63,666 nt of DNA from Clostridia bacterium (GCA_017937655.1 JAGBDE010000047.1:1-63666), one strand, 5' to 3'; counted from the first letter of the stretch, positions 50,418 through 58,469 are shown. Notes: generated by a model not told the origin, from the letters alone. Translations and numbers: made by a program.

Positions 50418-51287
50418 TTACTTTTTCCAGAAAGTCCACTCAATCACAGGCTTGTAGCCGATCTTCTGGTAGAAGGGGTTGCCGCCGCCGGTCATGTGGG
50501 TGGCGCCCAGGGGCTTGGTGCGGCGGTACATCTCGGAAAGGGCGGCGGATGCCAGGCCCTTGTGCTGGTGGGCGGGCACGGTGCATAGGGGCTCCATGTA
50601 GGCCAGGGCGTTCTCCGGGGTGAACCACATGCCCGCGTAGCAGACGTACTCGCCGGTGGCTTCGTCCTCGATGCAGACGGCCAGGTCGGCGGTCTGATGG
50701 GGCGCGTTGAGCAGCATGAGGGCGTTGGTGATGTCGCCGTCATAGGGGCCTTCCTCAGCCTCGTGGCCGAAGCCCTTCCAGCAGCATTCGTCGGCCTTGG
50801 CAACGTCCGCCTGGCCGATGGGCACAAAGCGATAGCCCTGGGGCAGGGGGTAGTCCAGCGGGGTGGAGAAGTCGTACAGGCAGTCCCAGTACTGGTTGAC
50901 CTGCTGATAACCCGCCCGGGCAGCGGCCTCCTTGAGGGCGGTCTGCGCGCCAAAGAGCACCAGCTGGCGACTGCCATCCGTGTTGGGGAAGGCGGCCCCG
51001 TGGGCGATCATTTCGTCGGCCAGGGATTCATAGCCGGGGCGCAGGCTGAAGTAGACGTCGGTCACCGGGTTTTCGTAAAACACCAGACCGACGATCTTGT
51101 CGCCATCGAACCAAAGCCGATTGAGGTAGGTAAAGCGCTTGTCCATCCAGGAGGAATGGAGGGCGTACTCCAGAAAAGGCGCGGGCACGCCGTTGCGCCA
51201 GTCCCTTTCGTAGATTTCCAGCATGAACTGGTACACCGCCATGTGATCCTGCACAAGGCGATAGGGGCGGGAGGTGATGTGGGGCAT
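50418..51287 (-). CDS. GNAT family N-acetyltransferase
   Basis: A 289-residue acetyl-CoA-dependent transferase. The C-terminal GNAT core has YVCYAGMWFTPENALAYMEPL and the acetyl-CoA loop VPAHQHKGLASAALSEM (the Q/RxxGxG/A type), ending GNPFYQKIGYKPV. The N-terminal 130 residues look like a second, degenerate GNAT repeat (KIVGLVFYENP). AAGGAGG lies 5 bp before the ATG at 51287. The substrate is unknown. Confidence 0.87.
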   Translation of the reverse strand: MPHITSRPYRLVQDHMAVYQFMLEIYERDWRNGVPAPFLEYALHSSWMDKRFTYLNRLWFDGDKIVGLVFYENPVTDVYFSLRPGYESLADEMIAHGAAFPNTDGSRQLVLFGAQTALKEAAARAGYQQVNQYWDCLYDFSTPLDYPLPQGYRFVPIGQADVAKADECCWKGFGHEAEEGPYDGDITNALMLLNAPHQTADLAVCIEDEATGEYVCYAGMWFTPENALAYMEPLCTVPAHQHKGLASAALSEMYRRTKPLGATHMTGGGNPFYQKIGYKPVIEWTFWKK

Positions 51288-51301
51288 GGGGGCCTCCTTG
51301 A

Positions 51302-51390
51302 TGACGAATGAAGTATCGGCTTTGCCGATGTGAACTCGCGTTGCTCGCATGAAGTGTTTGCTTCGCAAACATGAAGCGAAGCGTGCTGCA
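51302..51390. repeat. Chain of small hairpins with ATGAAG-type linkers
   Basis: TCGGC-TTT-GCCGA, then CGCGTTGCTCG, then GTTTGC-TTC-GCAAAC and CTTCGC/GCGAAG are separated by ATGAAG or TGAACT linkers. The regular spacing suggests a short intergenic repeat element. No ORF is present. Confidence 0.55.
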
Positions 51391-51393
51391 TTG

Positions 51394-51429
51394 AAAAAAG
51401 CACTTTGTCAAATGACAAAGTGCTTTTTT
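51394..51429. terminator. Bidirectional terminator before GNAT / after tRNA-Arg
   Basis: AAAAAAGCACTTTGTCA (51394-51410) pairs perfectly with TGACAAAGTGCTTTTTT (51413-51429). On the minus strand it lies just 3' of tRNA-Arg and ends that transcript. Confidence 0.88.
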
Positions 51430-51431
51430 CT

Positions 51432-51508
51432 TGGTGAGCCCGGCGGGATTCGAACCCACGACCTTTTGATTCGTAGTCAAACACTCTATCCAGCTGAGCT
51501 ACGAGCCC
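51432..51508 (-). tRNA. tRNA-Arg (anticodon ACG)
   Basis: The minus strand folds as a cloverleaf: acceptor GGGCTCG pairs with CGGGCTC (two G-U pairs), D arm AGCTCAGCTGGATAGAGT, anticodon stem TTTGA/TCAAA around CTACGAA giving ACG (inosine-modified in bacteria, reads CGU/CGC/CGA), and T loop GTTCGAATC. CCA is encoded. Flanked by a promoter and a terminator, it is a single-gene transcript. Confidence 0.95.
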
Positions 51509-51536
51509 ACATGCTGCTCTCACAAACAGCTTGATT

Positions 51537-51565
51537 ATTATAGCAAATGATTTTTGAAATTGCAA
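51537..51565 (-). promoter_or_regulatory. sigma-A promoter of tRNA-Arg
   Basis: On the minus strand TTGCAA (51560-51565), 17 bp, TATAAT (51537-51542), 29 bp before the tRNA. Confidence 0.8.
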
Positions 51566-51644
51566 TACCTTTCCGCAAATTTTTTCGTCTTTTTTTGGCG
51601 GCCAAACCAGGCTGCCAAATACAGGAAAAATACAAGACAAAGGG

Positions 51645-51673
51645 TTGCAATTTGAGGGTCTGTGAGGCATAAT
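51645..51673 (+). promoter_or_regulatory. sigma-A promoter of serCA
   Basis: TTGCAA (51645-51650), 17 bp, CATAAT (51668-51673). The roughly 85-base untranslated leader to serC shows no clear riboswitch. Confidence 0.65.
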
Positions 51674-51765
51674 ATGGACAGCGGCAGAAAATCGCCCATA
51701 GGGCAAAAAACGTCCCGCTAAGTAAAAATGATTCAATGAACCATCATTATAGGAGGAATTTTACC

Positions 51766-52848
51766 ATGGATCGAGTTTTTAACTTTGCAGCAGGTCCCGC
51801 CACCATCGCCGAGAGCGTGCTGGAAAAAGCCCAGAAGGAGCTTGTGGTTTACCAGGATAAGGGCATGAGCGTGATGGAAATGAGCCACCGCAGCGCCATG
51901 TATATCGATATCTACAACGAAACCGTTGCCCTGCTGAAGGATCTGATGAAGATCCCGGACAACTACAAGATCATGTTCCTGCAGGGCGGCGCTACCCTCC
52001 AGTTCAGCGCTGTTCCCATGAACCTGATGGGCGAGAACGGCAAGGCCGATTACGTGGACAGCGGTAACTTTGCCCACCTGGCAGCCGTGGAGGCCCAGAA
52101 GTACGGCCAGGTGAACATCGTGGCTTCTTCCCGGGACGATAACTACACCTACGTACCCGATGTGGACGCCATCCAGTGGAATCAGGATGCCGCTTATGCC
52201 TACATCACCACCAACAACACCATCTACGGCACCCGCTTCCCCAAGATCCCCGAAACCGGCAATGTGCCGCTGATCGCTGACATGAGCTCCAACATCCTCT
52301 CCGAGGAATACGATGTGAGCAAGTTCGGCATGATTTTCGCCGGCGCTCAGAAGAACATCGGCCCCGCCGGCGTGTGCGTGGTCATCGTCCGGGAGGATCT
52401 GCTGGGCAAGGAACTGCCCTACACCCCCAAGCTGATGAGCTGGGCTCTGCAGGCCAAGAACGACAGCATGCTCAACACCCCCAACACCTACGGCATCTAC
52501 ATGGCCAAGCTGGGCTTCGAGTGGCTGCGTGACCTGGGCGGCGTGGCTGCCATCAACAAGATCAACGTGGAAAAGGCCCAGATCCTGTACGACTACATTG
52601 ACGAGAGCAAGCTGTTCAAGTCTCCCGTGAAGGCCGAATGCCGCTCCCTGATGAACGTGCCCTTCGTCACCGGCGACGCCGACAAGGACGCTGCCTTCAT
52701 CAAGTACTGCACCAAGAACGGCCTGGTGAACATTAAGGGCCACCGCAACGTGGGCGGCATGCGTGCCAGCATCTACAACGCCATGCCCGTGGAAGGCGTC
52801 AAGAAGCTGGTGGAAGTCATGAAAGCCTTTGAAAAGGAGAATGCATAA
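51766..52848 (+). CDS. serC: Phosphoserine aminotransferase
   Basis: A 360-residue PLP enzyme converting 3-phosphohydroxypyruvate to phosphoserine. VFNFAAGPATIAESVLEKAQ opens the chain and MEMSHRS follows; the PLP Lys lies in FAGAQKNIGPAGVCVVIVRE, and the C-terminal HRNVGGMRASIYNAMP is typical. AGGAGG lies 9 bp before the ATG. It overlaps serA by one base (TAATG). Confidence 0.96.
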   Translation: MDRVFNFAAGPATIAESVLEKAQKELVVYQDKGMSVMEMSHRSAMYIDIYNETVALLKDLMKIPDNYKIMFLQGGATLQFSAVPMNLMGENGKADYVDSGNFAHLAAVEAQKYGQVNIVASSRDDNYTYVPDVDAIQWNQDAAYAYITTNNTIYGTRFPKIPETGNVPLIADMSSNILSEEYDVSKFGMIFAGAQKNIGPAGVCVVIVREDLLGKELPYTPKLMSWALQAKNDSMLNTPNTYGIYMAKLGFEWLRDLGGVAAINKINVEKAQILYDYIDESKLFKSPVKAECRSLMNVPFVTGDADKDAAFIKYCTKNGLVNIKGHRNVGGMRASIYNAMPVEGVKKLVEVMKAFEKENA

Positions 52849-54017
52849 TGTTTAAGATTCAGACCCTCAACGCTATTTCCGATATTATTCACGAGCAGCT
52901 GGATGCTGACAACTACCTCATTGCCAAGGAAGAGCCCGTGCCGGATGGTATTCTGGTTCGCTCTGCCTCCATGCACGACATGGAACTGCCGGACAGCCTG
53001 CTGGCCATCGCCCGCGCCGGCGCCGGCACCAACAATATTCCGATCCCTGAGTGCACCAAGCGCGGCATTGCCGTGTTCAACACCCCCGGCGCCAACGCCA
53101 ACGCTGTGGCCGAGCTGGTGGTTTGCGGCCTGATGCTGGGCAGCCGTAACGTGGTTGGCGGCATCGACTGGGCCCGTACCCTCCAGGGCAACGGCGCTGA
53201 CATCCCCAAGCAGGTGGAAAAGGGCAAGGGCCAGTTCGTGGGCCCCGAAGTCCGCGGCAAGACCCTGGGTGTGGTCGGCCTGGGCGCCATCGGCGCTATC
53301 GTGGCCAACACCGCCGCACAGGGCCTGGGCATGGATGTTGTGGGTTATGACCCCTACATCAGCGTGGAAAGCGCCTGGAGCCTGAGCCGTGCCGTGCACC
53401 GCTGCAACACCCTGGACGAACTCTACGCCAAGGCCGACTATATTACCTTCCACATCCCGCTGATCGATTCCACCCGCGGATCCATCAACGCCGATGCCAT
53501 CGCCAAGATGAAGGACGGCGTGCATCTGCTCAACTTCAGCCGCGCCGAACTGGCCAACTTTGCGGACATGACCGCTGCCCTGGAAAGCGGCAAGGTTGCC
53601 TCCTACGTGACCGACTTCCCCACCGAGGAAGTGCTGGCCATGAAGAACGCCGTGGTCATCCCCCACCTGGGCGCCTCCACCCCCGAGAGCGAAGAAAACT
53701 GCGCTTTCATGGCTGCCAAGGAAATCAAGGATTACCTGGAGTATGGCAAGATCAAGAACAGCGTCAACCTGCCTGACATCGACCTGGGCGCCTGCGAAGG
53801 CAGCCGCGTCATGATCATCCACGACAACCTGCCCGGCATCATCAGCGCCTTCTCTGCCGCCATCGGCGCCAAGAAGATCAACATCAACAACATGGTCAAC
53901 AAGAGCCGCAAGGACGTTGCCGTGTCTGTGCTGGAGCTGGATAAGGCTCCCGACGCAGCCCTGACCACCCAGCTGATGGCCATCCCCGGCGCCATCCGCG
54001 TGCGCGTGTTCAACTAA
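52848..54017 (+). CDS. serA: D-3-phosphoglycerate dehydrogenase
   Basis: A 389-residue enzyme catalysing the first step of serine synthesis. The NAD Rossmann motif is TLGVVGLGAIGAIVANTAA, with catalytic residues in NFSRAELAN and VVIPHLGASTPESEENCA (His). A C-terminal ACT domain (about 315-389, RVMIIHDNLPGIISAFSAAI) suggests serine feedback. The Arg-containing segment usually written NxARGxxxD reads NFSRAELAN. Together with serC it forms a two-gene serine operon; serB is not in the window. Confidence 0.95.
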   Translation: MFKIQTLNAISDIIHEQLDADNYLIAKEEPVPDGILVRSASMHDMELPDSLLAIARAGAGTNNIPIPECTKRGIAVFNTPGANANAVAELVVCGLMLGSRNVVGGIDWARTLQGNGADIPKQVEKGKGQFVGPEVRGKTLGVVGLGAIGAIVANTAAQGLGMDVVGYDPYISVESAWSLSRAVHRCNTLDELYAKADYITFHIPLIDSTRGSINADAIAKMKDGVHLLNFSRAELANFADMTAALESGKVASYVTDFPTEEVLAMKNAVVIPHLGASTPESEENCAFMAAKEIKDYLEYGKIKNSVNLPDIDLGACEGSRVMIIHDNLPGIISAFSAAIGAKKININNMVNKSRKDVAVSVLELDKAPDAALTTQLMAIPGAIRVRVFN

Positions 54018-54029
54018 GTGAAAACATTA

Positions 54030-54064
54030 CCCGGAGAGGACGGCGTCTTCTCCGGGATTTTGTT
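54030..54064 (+). terminator. Intrinsic terminator after serA
   Basis: CCCGGAGA (54030-54037) pairs with TCTCCGGG (54049-54056), with GGACG/CGTC inside, followed by ATTTTGTTT. Confidence 0.78.
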
Positions 54065-54079
54065 TGTGAAAATTTGTGC

Positions 54080-54109
54080 TTGACAGCCAGACCGGGCGCG
54101 TGATATACT
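54080..54109 (+). promoter_or_regulatory. Promoter of leader-peptide/methyltransferase unit
   Basis: TTGACA (54080-54085), 18 bp, TATACT (54104-54109) preceded by TGA. The leader peptide starts 34 bp later. Confidence 0.75.
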
Positions 54110-54142
54110 CGCCCTAAATTTTCCGGAAGGAGGTGCCCAGCC

Positions 54143-54244
54143 ATGACCCGCATCGCAGCCAATGTGTATTTTGCCGCAAACTTTGCTCCTGCCTATTGGT
54201 GGCGTCAGGGGCTTGTGTTGTGGTACCCAGAATCCGGGCGATAA
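54143..54244 (+). CDS. Trp-containing leader peptide
   Basis: A 33-codon ORF with a strong GGAAGGAGG site 8 bp before the ATG. The peptide begins MTRIAANVYF and ends AYWWRQGLVLWYPESGR, with three Trp codons (19, 20, 27), three Tyr and an arrest-like aromatic/basic tail. It is followed 33 bp later by a perfect terminator and then a methyltransferase gene. This is the layout of ribosome-mediated attenuation, in which stalling on Trp codons or by a ribosome-targeting drug prevents termination. It resembles no ORF I can name. Confidence 0.65.
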   Translation: MTRIAANVYFAANFAPAYWWRQGLVLWYPESGR

Positions 54245-54276
54245 CATTTTCCGCAATGGTTTTCGCAGGATAAACG

Positions 54277-54314
54277 CAGCGCAGGCCCCCATTTTGATGG
54301 CCTGCGCTGTTTTT
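54277..54314 (+). terminator. Attenuator terminator before methyltransferase gene
   Basis: CAGCGCAGGCC (54277-54287) pairs perfectly with GGCCTGCGCTG (54299-54309), then five T. It lies between the leader ORF and the gene at 54338, so expression of the latter requires read-through or antitermination. I did not find a clear alternative antiterminator pairing. Confidence 0.82.
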
Positions 54315-54337
54315 ATATACAAAAAGGAGGGACGAAC

Positions 54338-55126
54338 ATGGAAGTCAAGAACATTTTGGCAAACTACTATCAGGACTACGACGAGGAAGGCCGGCTGCTT
54401 TCCCGGGTAGGCAGGGTGGAGTATCTGACCACCATGCGCTATGTGGACAAATATCTGCGCCCCGGCATGCGGGTCATGGAGATTGGCGCTGCCACAGGCC
54501 GATACAGCCATGCGCTGGCCCAGCGGGGCTTTCAGGTGGACGCAGTGGAGCTGGTGGAGCATAATATCGAAATCTTTCGGCAGAATACCCAGCCCGGGGA
54601 GAGGGTCACCATTACCCAGGGCAACGCCTGCGACCTTTCCGCCTTTGCGGACGACACCTATGACGTGACTTTGCTGCTTGGCCCCATGTACCACCTGTTC
54701 ACGGAGAAAGACAAGCTGCAGGCCCTTTCAGAGGCCATCCGGGTCACCAAAAAGGGCGGCGTGATCTTTGCGGCGTATTGCATGGGCGATGCCAGTATCC
54801 TGGGCTATGGCTTCAGGCGGGGCGAGATCCACAATCTGATCAAAAGCTGCAAGCTGAATCCGGAGACCTTCGACACCTTCTCCGAGCCCTGGGATCTGTT
54901 CGAGCTGCACCGCACGGAGGACATCGCCGCGCTGAGAAGCCACTTTGATGTGCAGCCCCTCCATTTCCTGGCCGCCGACGGCTATGCGCCCCATATGAGG
55001 GATACGCTGGAAGCAATGGACGATCAGACCTACCAGGTCTATCTCAAATACCACTTTGCCACCTGCGAGCGGACGGACCTGATCGGCTATTCCAACCACA
55101 CGCTGGACATTTTCCGCAAGAAATGA
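54338..55126 (+). CDS. Class I SAM-dependent methyltransferase
   Basis: A 262-residue methyltransferase. SAM motif I is MRVMEIGAATGRYSHALAQ (about 45-63), with acidic motif II VDAVELVE, DDTYDVTLLLGPMYHLF (motif IV) and VTKKGGVIFAAYC. No target-recognition domain identifies the substrate. AAAAAGGAGG lies 7 bp before the ATG. The attenuator upstream suggests inducible expression; a role in rRNA protection or in small-molecule modification is possible but unproven. Confidence 0.87.
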   Translation: MEVKNILANYYQDYDEEGRLLSRVGRVEYLTTMRYVDKYLRPGMRVMEIGAATGRYSHALAQRGFQVDAVELVEHNIEIFRQNTQPGERVTITQGNACDLSAFADDTYDVTLLLGPMYHLFTEKDKLQALSEAIRVTKKGGVIFAAYCMGDASILGYGFRRGEIHNLIKSCKLNPETFDTFSEPWDLFELHRTEDIAALRSHFDVQPLHFLAADGYAPHMRDTLEAMDDQTYQVYLKYHFATCERTDLIGYSNHTLDIFRKK

Positions 55127-55135
55127 GCACAGAAA

Positions 55136-55167
55136 ATCCCCGCCGCAGAAAGAGAAGCGGCGGGGAT
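55136..55167. terminator. Hairpin between convergent genes
   Basis: ATCCCCGCCGC (55136-55146) pairs with GCGGCGGGGAT (55157-55167). On the minus strand TTTTCTG follows, ending the transporter gene; it may also serve the plus strand. Confidence 0.72.
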
Positions 55168-55174
55168 AGGAAAG

Positions 55175-55681
55175 TCAGTGAAGGATCCGGTGGTAGATCA
55201 TCCGGAAGGGCTTGAGGAACAGGGCGGCCAGCACCACGCCGGACAGGCCCTGCATCAGGTTGGGCACCACCGCGCTGGCAGCGGCAGCCAGGCCGTAGCC
55301 CAGGATCAGCCATTCCACCAGGAAGTAGCCCAGTACCATCCAGCATTCCGCTACCACAAACCAGATCAGCGCCCGCCACAGGGGCGTGCTGCTTTTCACG
55401 CCAAGCATCACGATCAGCGCCACGCCGCCTTTAATGATCAAAGTGGGCAGGCAGTACACCGCGTAGCCGGACAGAAGATCGGCCAGAAGGCTGCCGACGG
55501 CCGCTGCAGGAACTGCGATCCAGCCCAGCAGAGAGGCGCAAAGCAGGATCAGGGCGTCGCCCAGGTGGATGTAGCCGTGGGTCAGGGAGACGGGGATCTG
55601 GAAAAACATGGTGGCAATGCAGATCAGCGCCGCAAAAATGCCGCCAAGAGTCAGCTGAAGAACAGAGCTTCTTTTGCTCAT
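55175..55681 (-). CDS. ECF transporter S component
   Basis: A 168-residue membrane protein with about six helices, the substrate-binding subunit of an energy-coupling-factor vitamin importer. LTLGGIFAALICIATMFFQI, then YIHLGDALILLCASLLG and AVGSLLADLLSGYAVYCLPTLIIKG match the ECF S-component pattern. The coupling subunits EcfA/T are not in the window and are usually shared. The vitamin is unknown. The ATG at 55681 has GAGGTG upstream; the in-frame extension to 55717 is not needed. Confidence 0.85.
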   Translation of the reverse strand: MSKRSSVLQLTLGGIFAALICIATMFFQIPVSLTHGYIHLGDALILLCASLLGWIAVPAAAVGSLLADLLSGYAVYCLPTLIIKGGVALIVMLGVKSSTPLWRALIWFVVAECWMVLGYFLVEWLILGYGLAAAASAVVPNLMQGLSGVVLAALFLKPFRMIYHRILH

Positions 55682-55706
55682 TGAGAGTACACCTCGGTTT
55701 GGTGGT

Positions 55707-56186
55707 TTACAGGGCATCCTCCTGGGCTTTCAGTTCCAGAAGATGCCGGTCCTCTTCTGCGGCAATGCTGAGAAGGGCGGCCTTGGATTTTTCGTCCGCG
55801 GTCAGCTTGGCAAAGTCGCGGTATTTCTTGGCGGAAAGCGCCTCGGATTCCTTGGCGTATTTCAGCATGGAGGGGATATCGTCCATCATGCCGCTGCGGG
55901 CCGCGCCCATCAGGCCGCCCTCGAACAGCCAGCCGTTCATCATGGCGGTCAGCAAAGTCTGCCGTTCCAGGGGCAGCTCTTCCAGGCAGGTACAGCCGGA
56001 AAACTGCTCCAGGTGAGACTGCTCCTCCGCGTGCATGGCACGGAGCTGCTGGTAGAGGGGCTCGGTTTCACGGCCAAGGGTCTTGAGCAGCTGCATGGCG
56101 CGTCCGTAGTGCCGGATGGCGCCCCGTTCCATTTCGCAGGCAATGAACATGGCCTCATTGTAATTCAGAATTTCCAGGATGCACAC
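55707..56186 (-). CDS. Ferritin-like (rubrerythrin-type) domain protein
   Basis: A protein of about 160 residues, helical, with EMERGAIRHYGRAMQLL, MHAEEQSHLEQF and later KESEALSAKKYRDFAK and IAAEEDRHLLELKAQ. These four E/ExxH helices form a di-iron carboxylate site of the ferritin/rubrerythrin type. No rubredoxin domain is present. The start is uncertain: I place it at GTG 56186, but ATG 56150 is equally possible and AAGG sits close to the GTG. It is transcribed toward the ECF gene, 26 bp away. Peroxide or iron handling is likely. Confidence 0.68.
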   Translation of the reverse strand: MCILEILNYNEAMFIACEMERGAIRHYGRAMQLLKTLGRETEPLYQQLRAMHAEEQSHLEQFSGCTCLEELPLERQTLLTAMMNGWLFEGGLMGAARSGMMDDIPSMLKYAKESEALSAKKYRDFAKLTADEKSKAALLSIAAEEDRHLLELKAQEDAL

Positions 56187-56303
56187 ATCCTTTCCACGTA
56201 TTTTCCACAGGAGTGAAAGATTTTTCCACAGAATGGCCGGAAATAGCAAAAGTGGCCGAATCACAACGGATTGAACCACTTTTGCACAAAGTTTTCCTAA
56301 GCC

Positions 56304-56507
56304 TTATTTCTTGGAATCAAAGAAAGCGTTGAGTTTTTCCACAAGTGCGTCGGCGTCGGCGCCGTGAGCGCGGCAAGCGTCTTCAATGGCCTCGCCGGTG
56401 GCGTGGGGGCAGCCCAGGCAGTGCATGCCAAAGCCCATGAAAATACCGGCGGTGTCGCCATCCATGCGCAGAACTTCGCCAATGGTCATACTCTTGTTGA
56501 TCGTCAT
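56304..56507 (-). CDS. DUF1858 small disulfide-type protein
   Basis: A 67-residue protein matching DUF1858, found next to hybrid-cluster proteins and thought to be a small redox partner. The signature is SMTIGEVLRMDGDTAGIFMGF with MHCLGCPHATGEAIEDACRAHG; the CLGC pair could form a redox disulfide or bind metal. GAAAGGAGA lies 9 bp before the ATG. A clear promoter is upstream. The next minus-strand gene is the ferritin-like one, 117 bp away. Confidence 0.9.
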   Translation of the reverse strand: MTINKSMTIGEVLRMDGDTAGIFMGFGMHCLGCPHATGEAIEDACRAHGADADALVEKLNAFFDSKK

Positions 56508-56551
56508 AAGAAAAATCTCCTTTCAGATGGGGTTGTTTCGGAACAAGTTTT

Positions 56552-56580
56552 ATTGTAGCATCGGTATTGACGAATGTCAA
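56552..56580 (-). promoter_or_regulatory. sigma-A promoter of DUF1858 gene
   Basis: On the minus strand TTGACA (56575-56580), 17 bp, TACAAT (56552-56557). A dyad TTGAC-N4-GTCAA (56567-56580) overlaps the -35 and could be an operator. Confidence 0.75.
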
Positions 56581-56646
56581 CCAACAGGAAAGGGTTCCGG
56601 CGGGCCCGGGGCGAATGTATTCATAGACAGAAAGGCGGTGGGGGGA

Positions 56647-57879
56647 ATGGATTTGCGCAGGGATGCGGAGAGGATCATCCGGGAGGCCATCCAGGCGGTG
56701 ATGCCGGAGAAGGCCGTGGAGGACGCCCTTTCCACCCTGGAGTTTACGCCGGGCAGGCTGCTGGTGGTAGCCATCGGCAAAGCGGCCTGGAATATGGCTT
56801 CCGCAGCGCTTTCCCATCTGGGCGACAAGGTGGACGGCGGATGCGTCATCACCAAGTACGGCCACAGCCGGGGCGACCTGCCGCCTCTGACCATCTACGA
56901 GGCGGGCCATCCCGTGCCCGATGAAAACAGCTACCTTGCCACGGAAGCTGCCCTGTCCCTGACCCAGAACCTGACCGCCAACGACACGGTGCTGTTTCTG
57001 GTTTCCGGCGGCGGCTCCTCGCTGTTTGAGGCCCCGCTGATCGATCCTCAGGAGATGGAGGATATTGGCAGCCAGCTTCTCCGCTGCGGGGCCCATATCA
57101 CGGAGATCAACGCCATCCGCAAGCGGCTGAGCCGGGTCAAGGGCGGACGCTTTGCCCAGCATTGCGCCCCTGCCAGGGTGGTGGCTTTGCTCCTTTCCGA
57201 CGTCCTGGGCGACCGGCCGGACGTGATCGCCTCAGGGCCCGCCTGCGTGGACATGTCCGGGGCTGTGGAGCCGCTGGACATCGTCCGGAAGTATGGACTC
57301 AAGCTATCGGCCAATGCCATGGACTGCCTTCGTCAGCCCCTGCCGGATAATCTGCCCAACGCGGAAAACCATATCAGCGGAAGTGTGCGGCAGCTTTGCC
57401 AGGCTGCGGAAACATCGGCCCGGGCGATGGGCTATGAGCCGGTTCTTTTGACGGATCGCCTTGCGTGCGAGGCCCGGGACGCAGGCCGCATGATGGGGGA
57501 GACGGCCCTCCGGAACCAGGATGCCACCCGCCCGCTGGCGTTCATCGCTGGGGGAGAGACGGTCGTCCATGTGCAGGGCGACGGCCTGGGCGGACGGAAT
57601 CAGGAGCTGGCGTTGTCCGCTGTGCCGTACCTGGCCAAATGCAGGAACACGCTGCTGTTTTCTGTGGGCTCCGATGGCACCGACGGCCCCACGGATGCAG
57701 CCGGCGGCATGGTGGACGCAAATATACAGAAATTGTTACAAATGCGGAAGATTTCCCTGGAGGACGTGCTGCGCCGCAACGACGCCTATCACGCTCTGAA
57801 AGCGGTGGACGGCCTGATTTTCACCGGCCCCACCGGCACTAATGTGAACGATCTGACCGTTTTGCTGATTGATCGATGA
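56647..57879 (+). CDS. Glycerate 2-kinase (MOFRL family)
   Basis: A 410-residue kinase of the GckA/TtuD type, phosphorylating D-glycerate at O2. The N-terminal part has LLVVAIGKAAWNMASAALS and EAGHPVPDENS; FLVSGGGSSLFEAPL, NAIRKRLSRVKGGR and LLSDVLGDRPDVIASGPA are family blocks. The C-terminal MOFRL domain shows GGETVVHVQGDGLGGRNQEL and GSDGTDGPTDAAGG. The ATG at 56647 follows GGTGGGGGG; the in-frame extension to 56386 runs opposite the DUF1858 gene. It ends inside the promoter region of the sigma-factor gene. Confidence 0.93.
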   Translation: MDLRRDAERIIREAIQAVMPEKAVEDALSTLEFTPGRLLVVAIGKAAWNMASAALSHLGDKVDGGCVITKYGHSRGDLPPLTIYEAGHPVPDENSYLATEAALSLTQNLTANDTVLFLVSGGGSSLFEAPLIDPQEMEDIGSQLLRCGAHITEINAIRKRLSRVKGGRFAQHCAPARVVALLLSDVLGDRPDVIASGPACVDMSGAVEPLDIVRKYGLKLSANAMDCLRQPLPDNLPNAENHISGSVRQLCQAAETSARAMGYEPVLLTDRLACEARDAGRMMGETALRNQDATRPLAFIAGGETVVHVQGDGLGGRNQELALSAVPYLAKCRNTLLFSVGSDGTDGPTDAAGGMVDANIQKLLQMRKISLEDVLRRNDAYHALKAVDGLIFTGPTGTNVNDLTVLLIDR

Positions 57880-57890
57880 TGTGATATACT
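57862..57890 (+). promoter_or_regulatory. sigma-A promoter of sigma-factor gene
   Basis: TTGCTG (57862-57867), 17 bp, TATACT (57885-57890) preceded by TGA. It overlaps the end of the glycerate kinase gene and gives basal expression of the sigma factor. Confidence 0.6.
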
Positions 57891-57908
57891 GATTTCGTGA
57901 AATGTCAT

Positions 57909-57934
57909 GGAACTTTTTGCATGGTATTCTCGTC
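57909..57934 (+). promoter_or_regulatory. ECF-type promoter 1 (sigma gene)
   Basis: GGAAC (57909-57913), 17 bp, CGTC (57931-57934), the classic form of many ECF promoters (GGAACTTT...CGTC). The same element recurs at 58486-58511 before the partner gene, indicating self-activation. Confidence 0.78.
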
Positions 57935-57962
57935 AGTTCATAAAAAAGAGGGAGGGGATGGC

Positions 57963-58469
57963 TTGGACGAACGCAGCAGAGCGCAGAAATTCACGGATAT
58001 GTGTGCGCCGTACGCGCCCATGGTGTACCGGCATTGCCTCCTGATGCTGAAGCGGCCGGAGGAGGCCGAGGACGCGGCCCAGGATGCCATGCTGAAGGCT
58101 TTCCGTTCCCTGGACAAGTACCGGGGCGAGGGGGTGGCCCGGTGGCTGTACCGCATCGCACACAATACCTGCCTGGACATTCTCAAGTCCGCCCGGCATC
58201 AGCGGGAAACCTTCCTCCCGGAAGACGCCCCCGAAACGCCGGATGCATCGCCCACGCCGGAGGAGGTCTATCAGCAAAGCTCCGCCAGGGAGCAGCTCTG
58301 GGCGGCGGTGGAGAAGCTGCCTCAGGAGCAGCAGGCAGTACTGGCCCTCTATTATGGCGAAAACATGGAATATCAGCAGATTGCCGAGGCCCTGGGACTG
58401 CCCCAGGGTACGGTGAAAAGCCGGCTGAACCGGGCCAAAGAGGGCCTGAAAAAGCTCCTCAATCCATAA
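57963..58469 (+). CDS. ECF-type RNA polymerase sigma factor
   Basis: A 168-residue extracytoplasmic-function sigma factor. Region 2 spans about MVYRHCLLMLKRPEEAEDAAQDAMLKAFRSL with WLYRIAHNTCLDILK; region 4 is LPQEQQAVLALYYGENMEYQQIAEALGLPQGTVKSRLNRAKEGL. The start is TTG at 57963 with GGGAGGGG 6 bp upstream; an in-frame ATG at 57921 lies within the ECF promoter and would be upstream of the transcript start. The downstream DUF4349 gene is probably its membrane-linked partner. Confidence 0.93.
   Translation: MDERSRAQKFTDMCAPYAPMVYRHCLLMLKRPEEAEDAAQDAMLKAFRSLDKYRGEGVARWLYRIAHNTCLDILKSARHQRETFLPEDAPETPDASPTPEEVYQQSSAREQLWAAVEKLPQEQQAVLALYYGENMEYQQIAEALGLPQGTVKSRLNRAKEGLKKLLNP

Noticed and set aside
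51432..51508. tRNA-Arg as an integration site of a mobile element
   Set aside because: No integrase, direct repeat of the tRNA end or phage-type gene is present on either side.
54200..54240. TGTGGTACCC near the leader peptide as a T-box motif
   Set aside because: It lacks the GGTGGNACCGCG core and lies inside the leader ORF. The real T-box is at 33894-33907.
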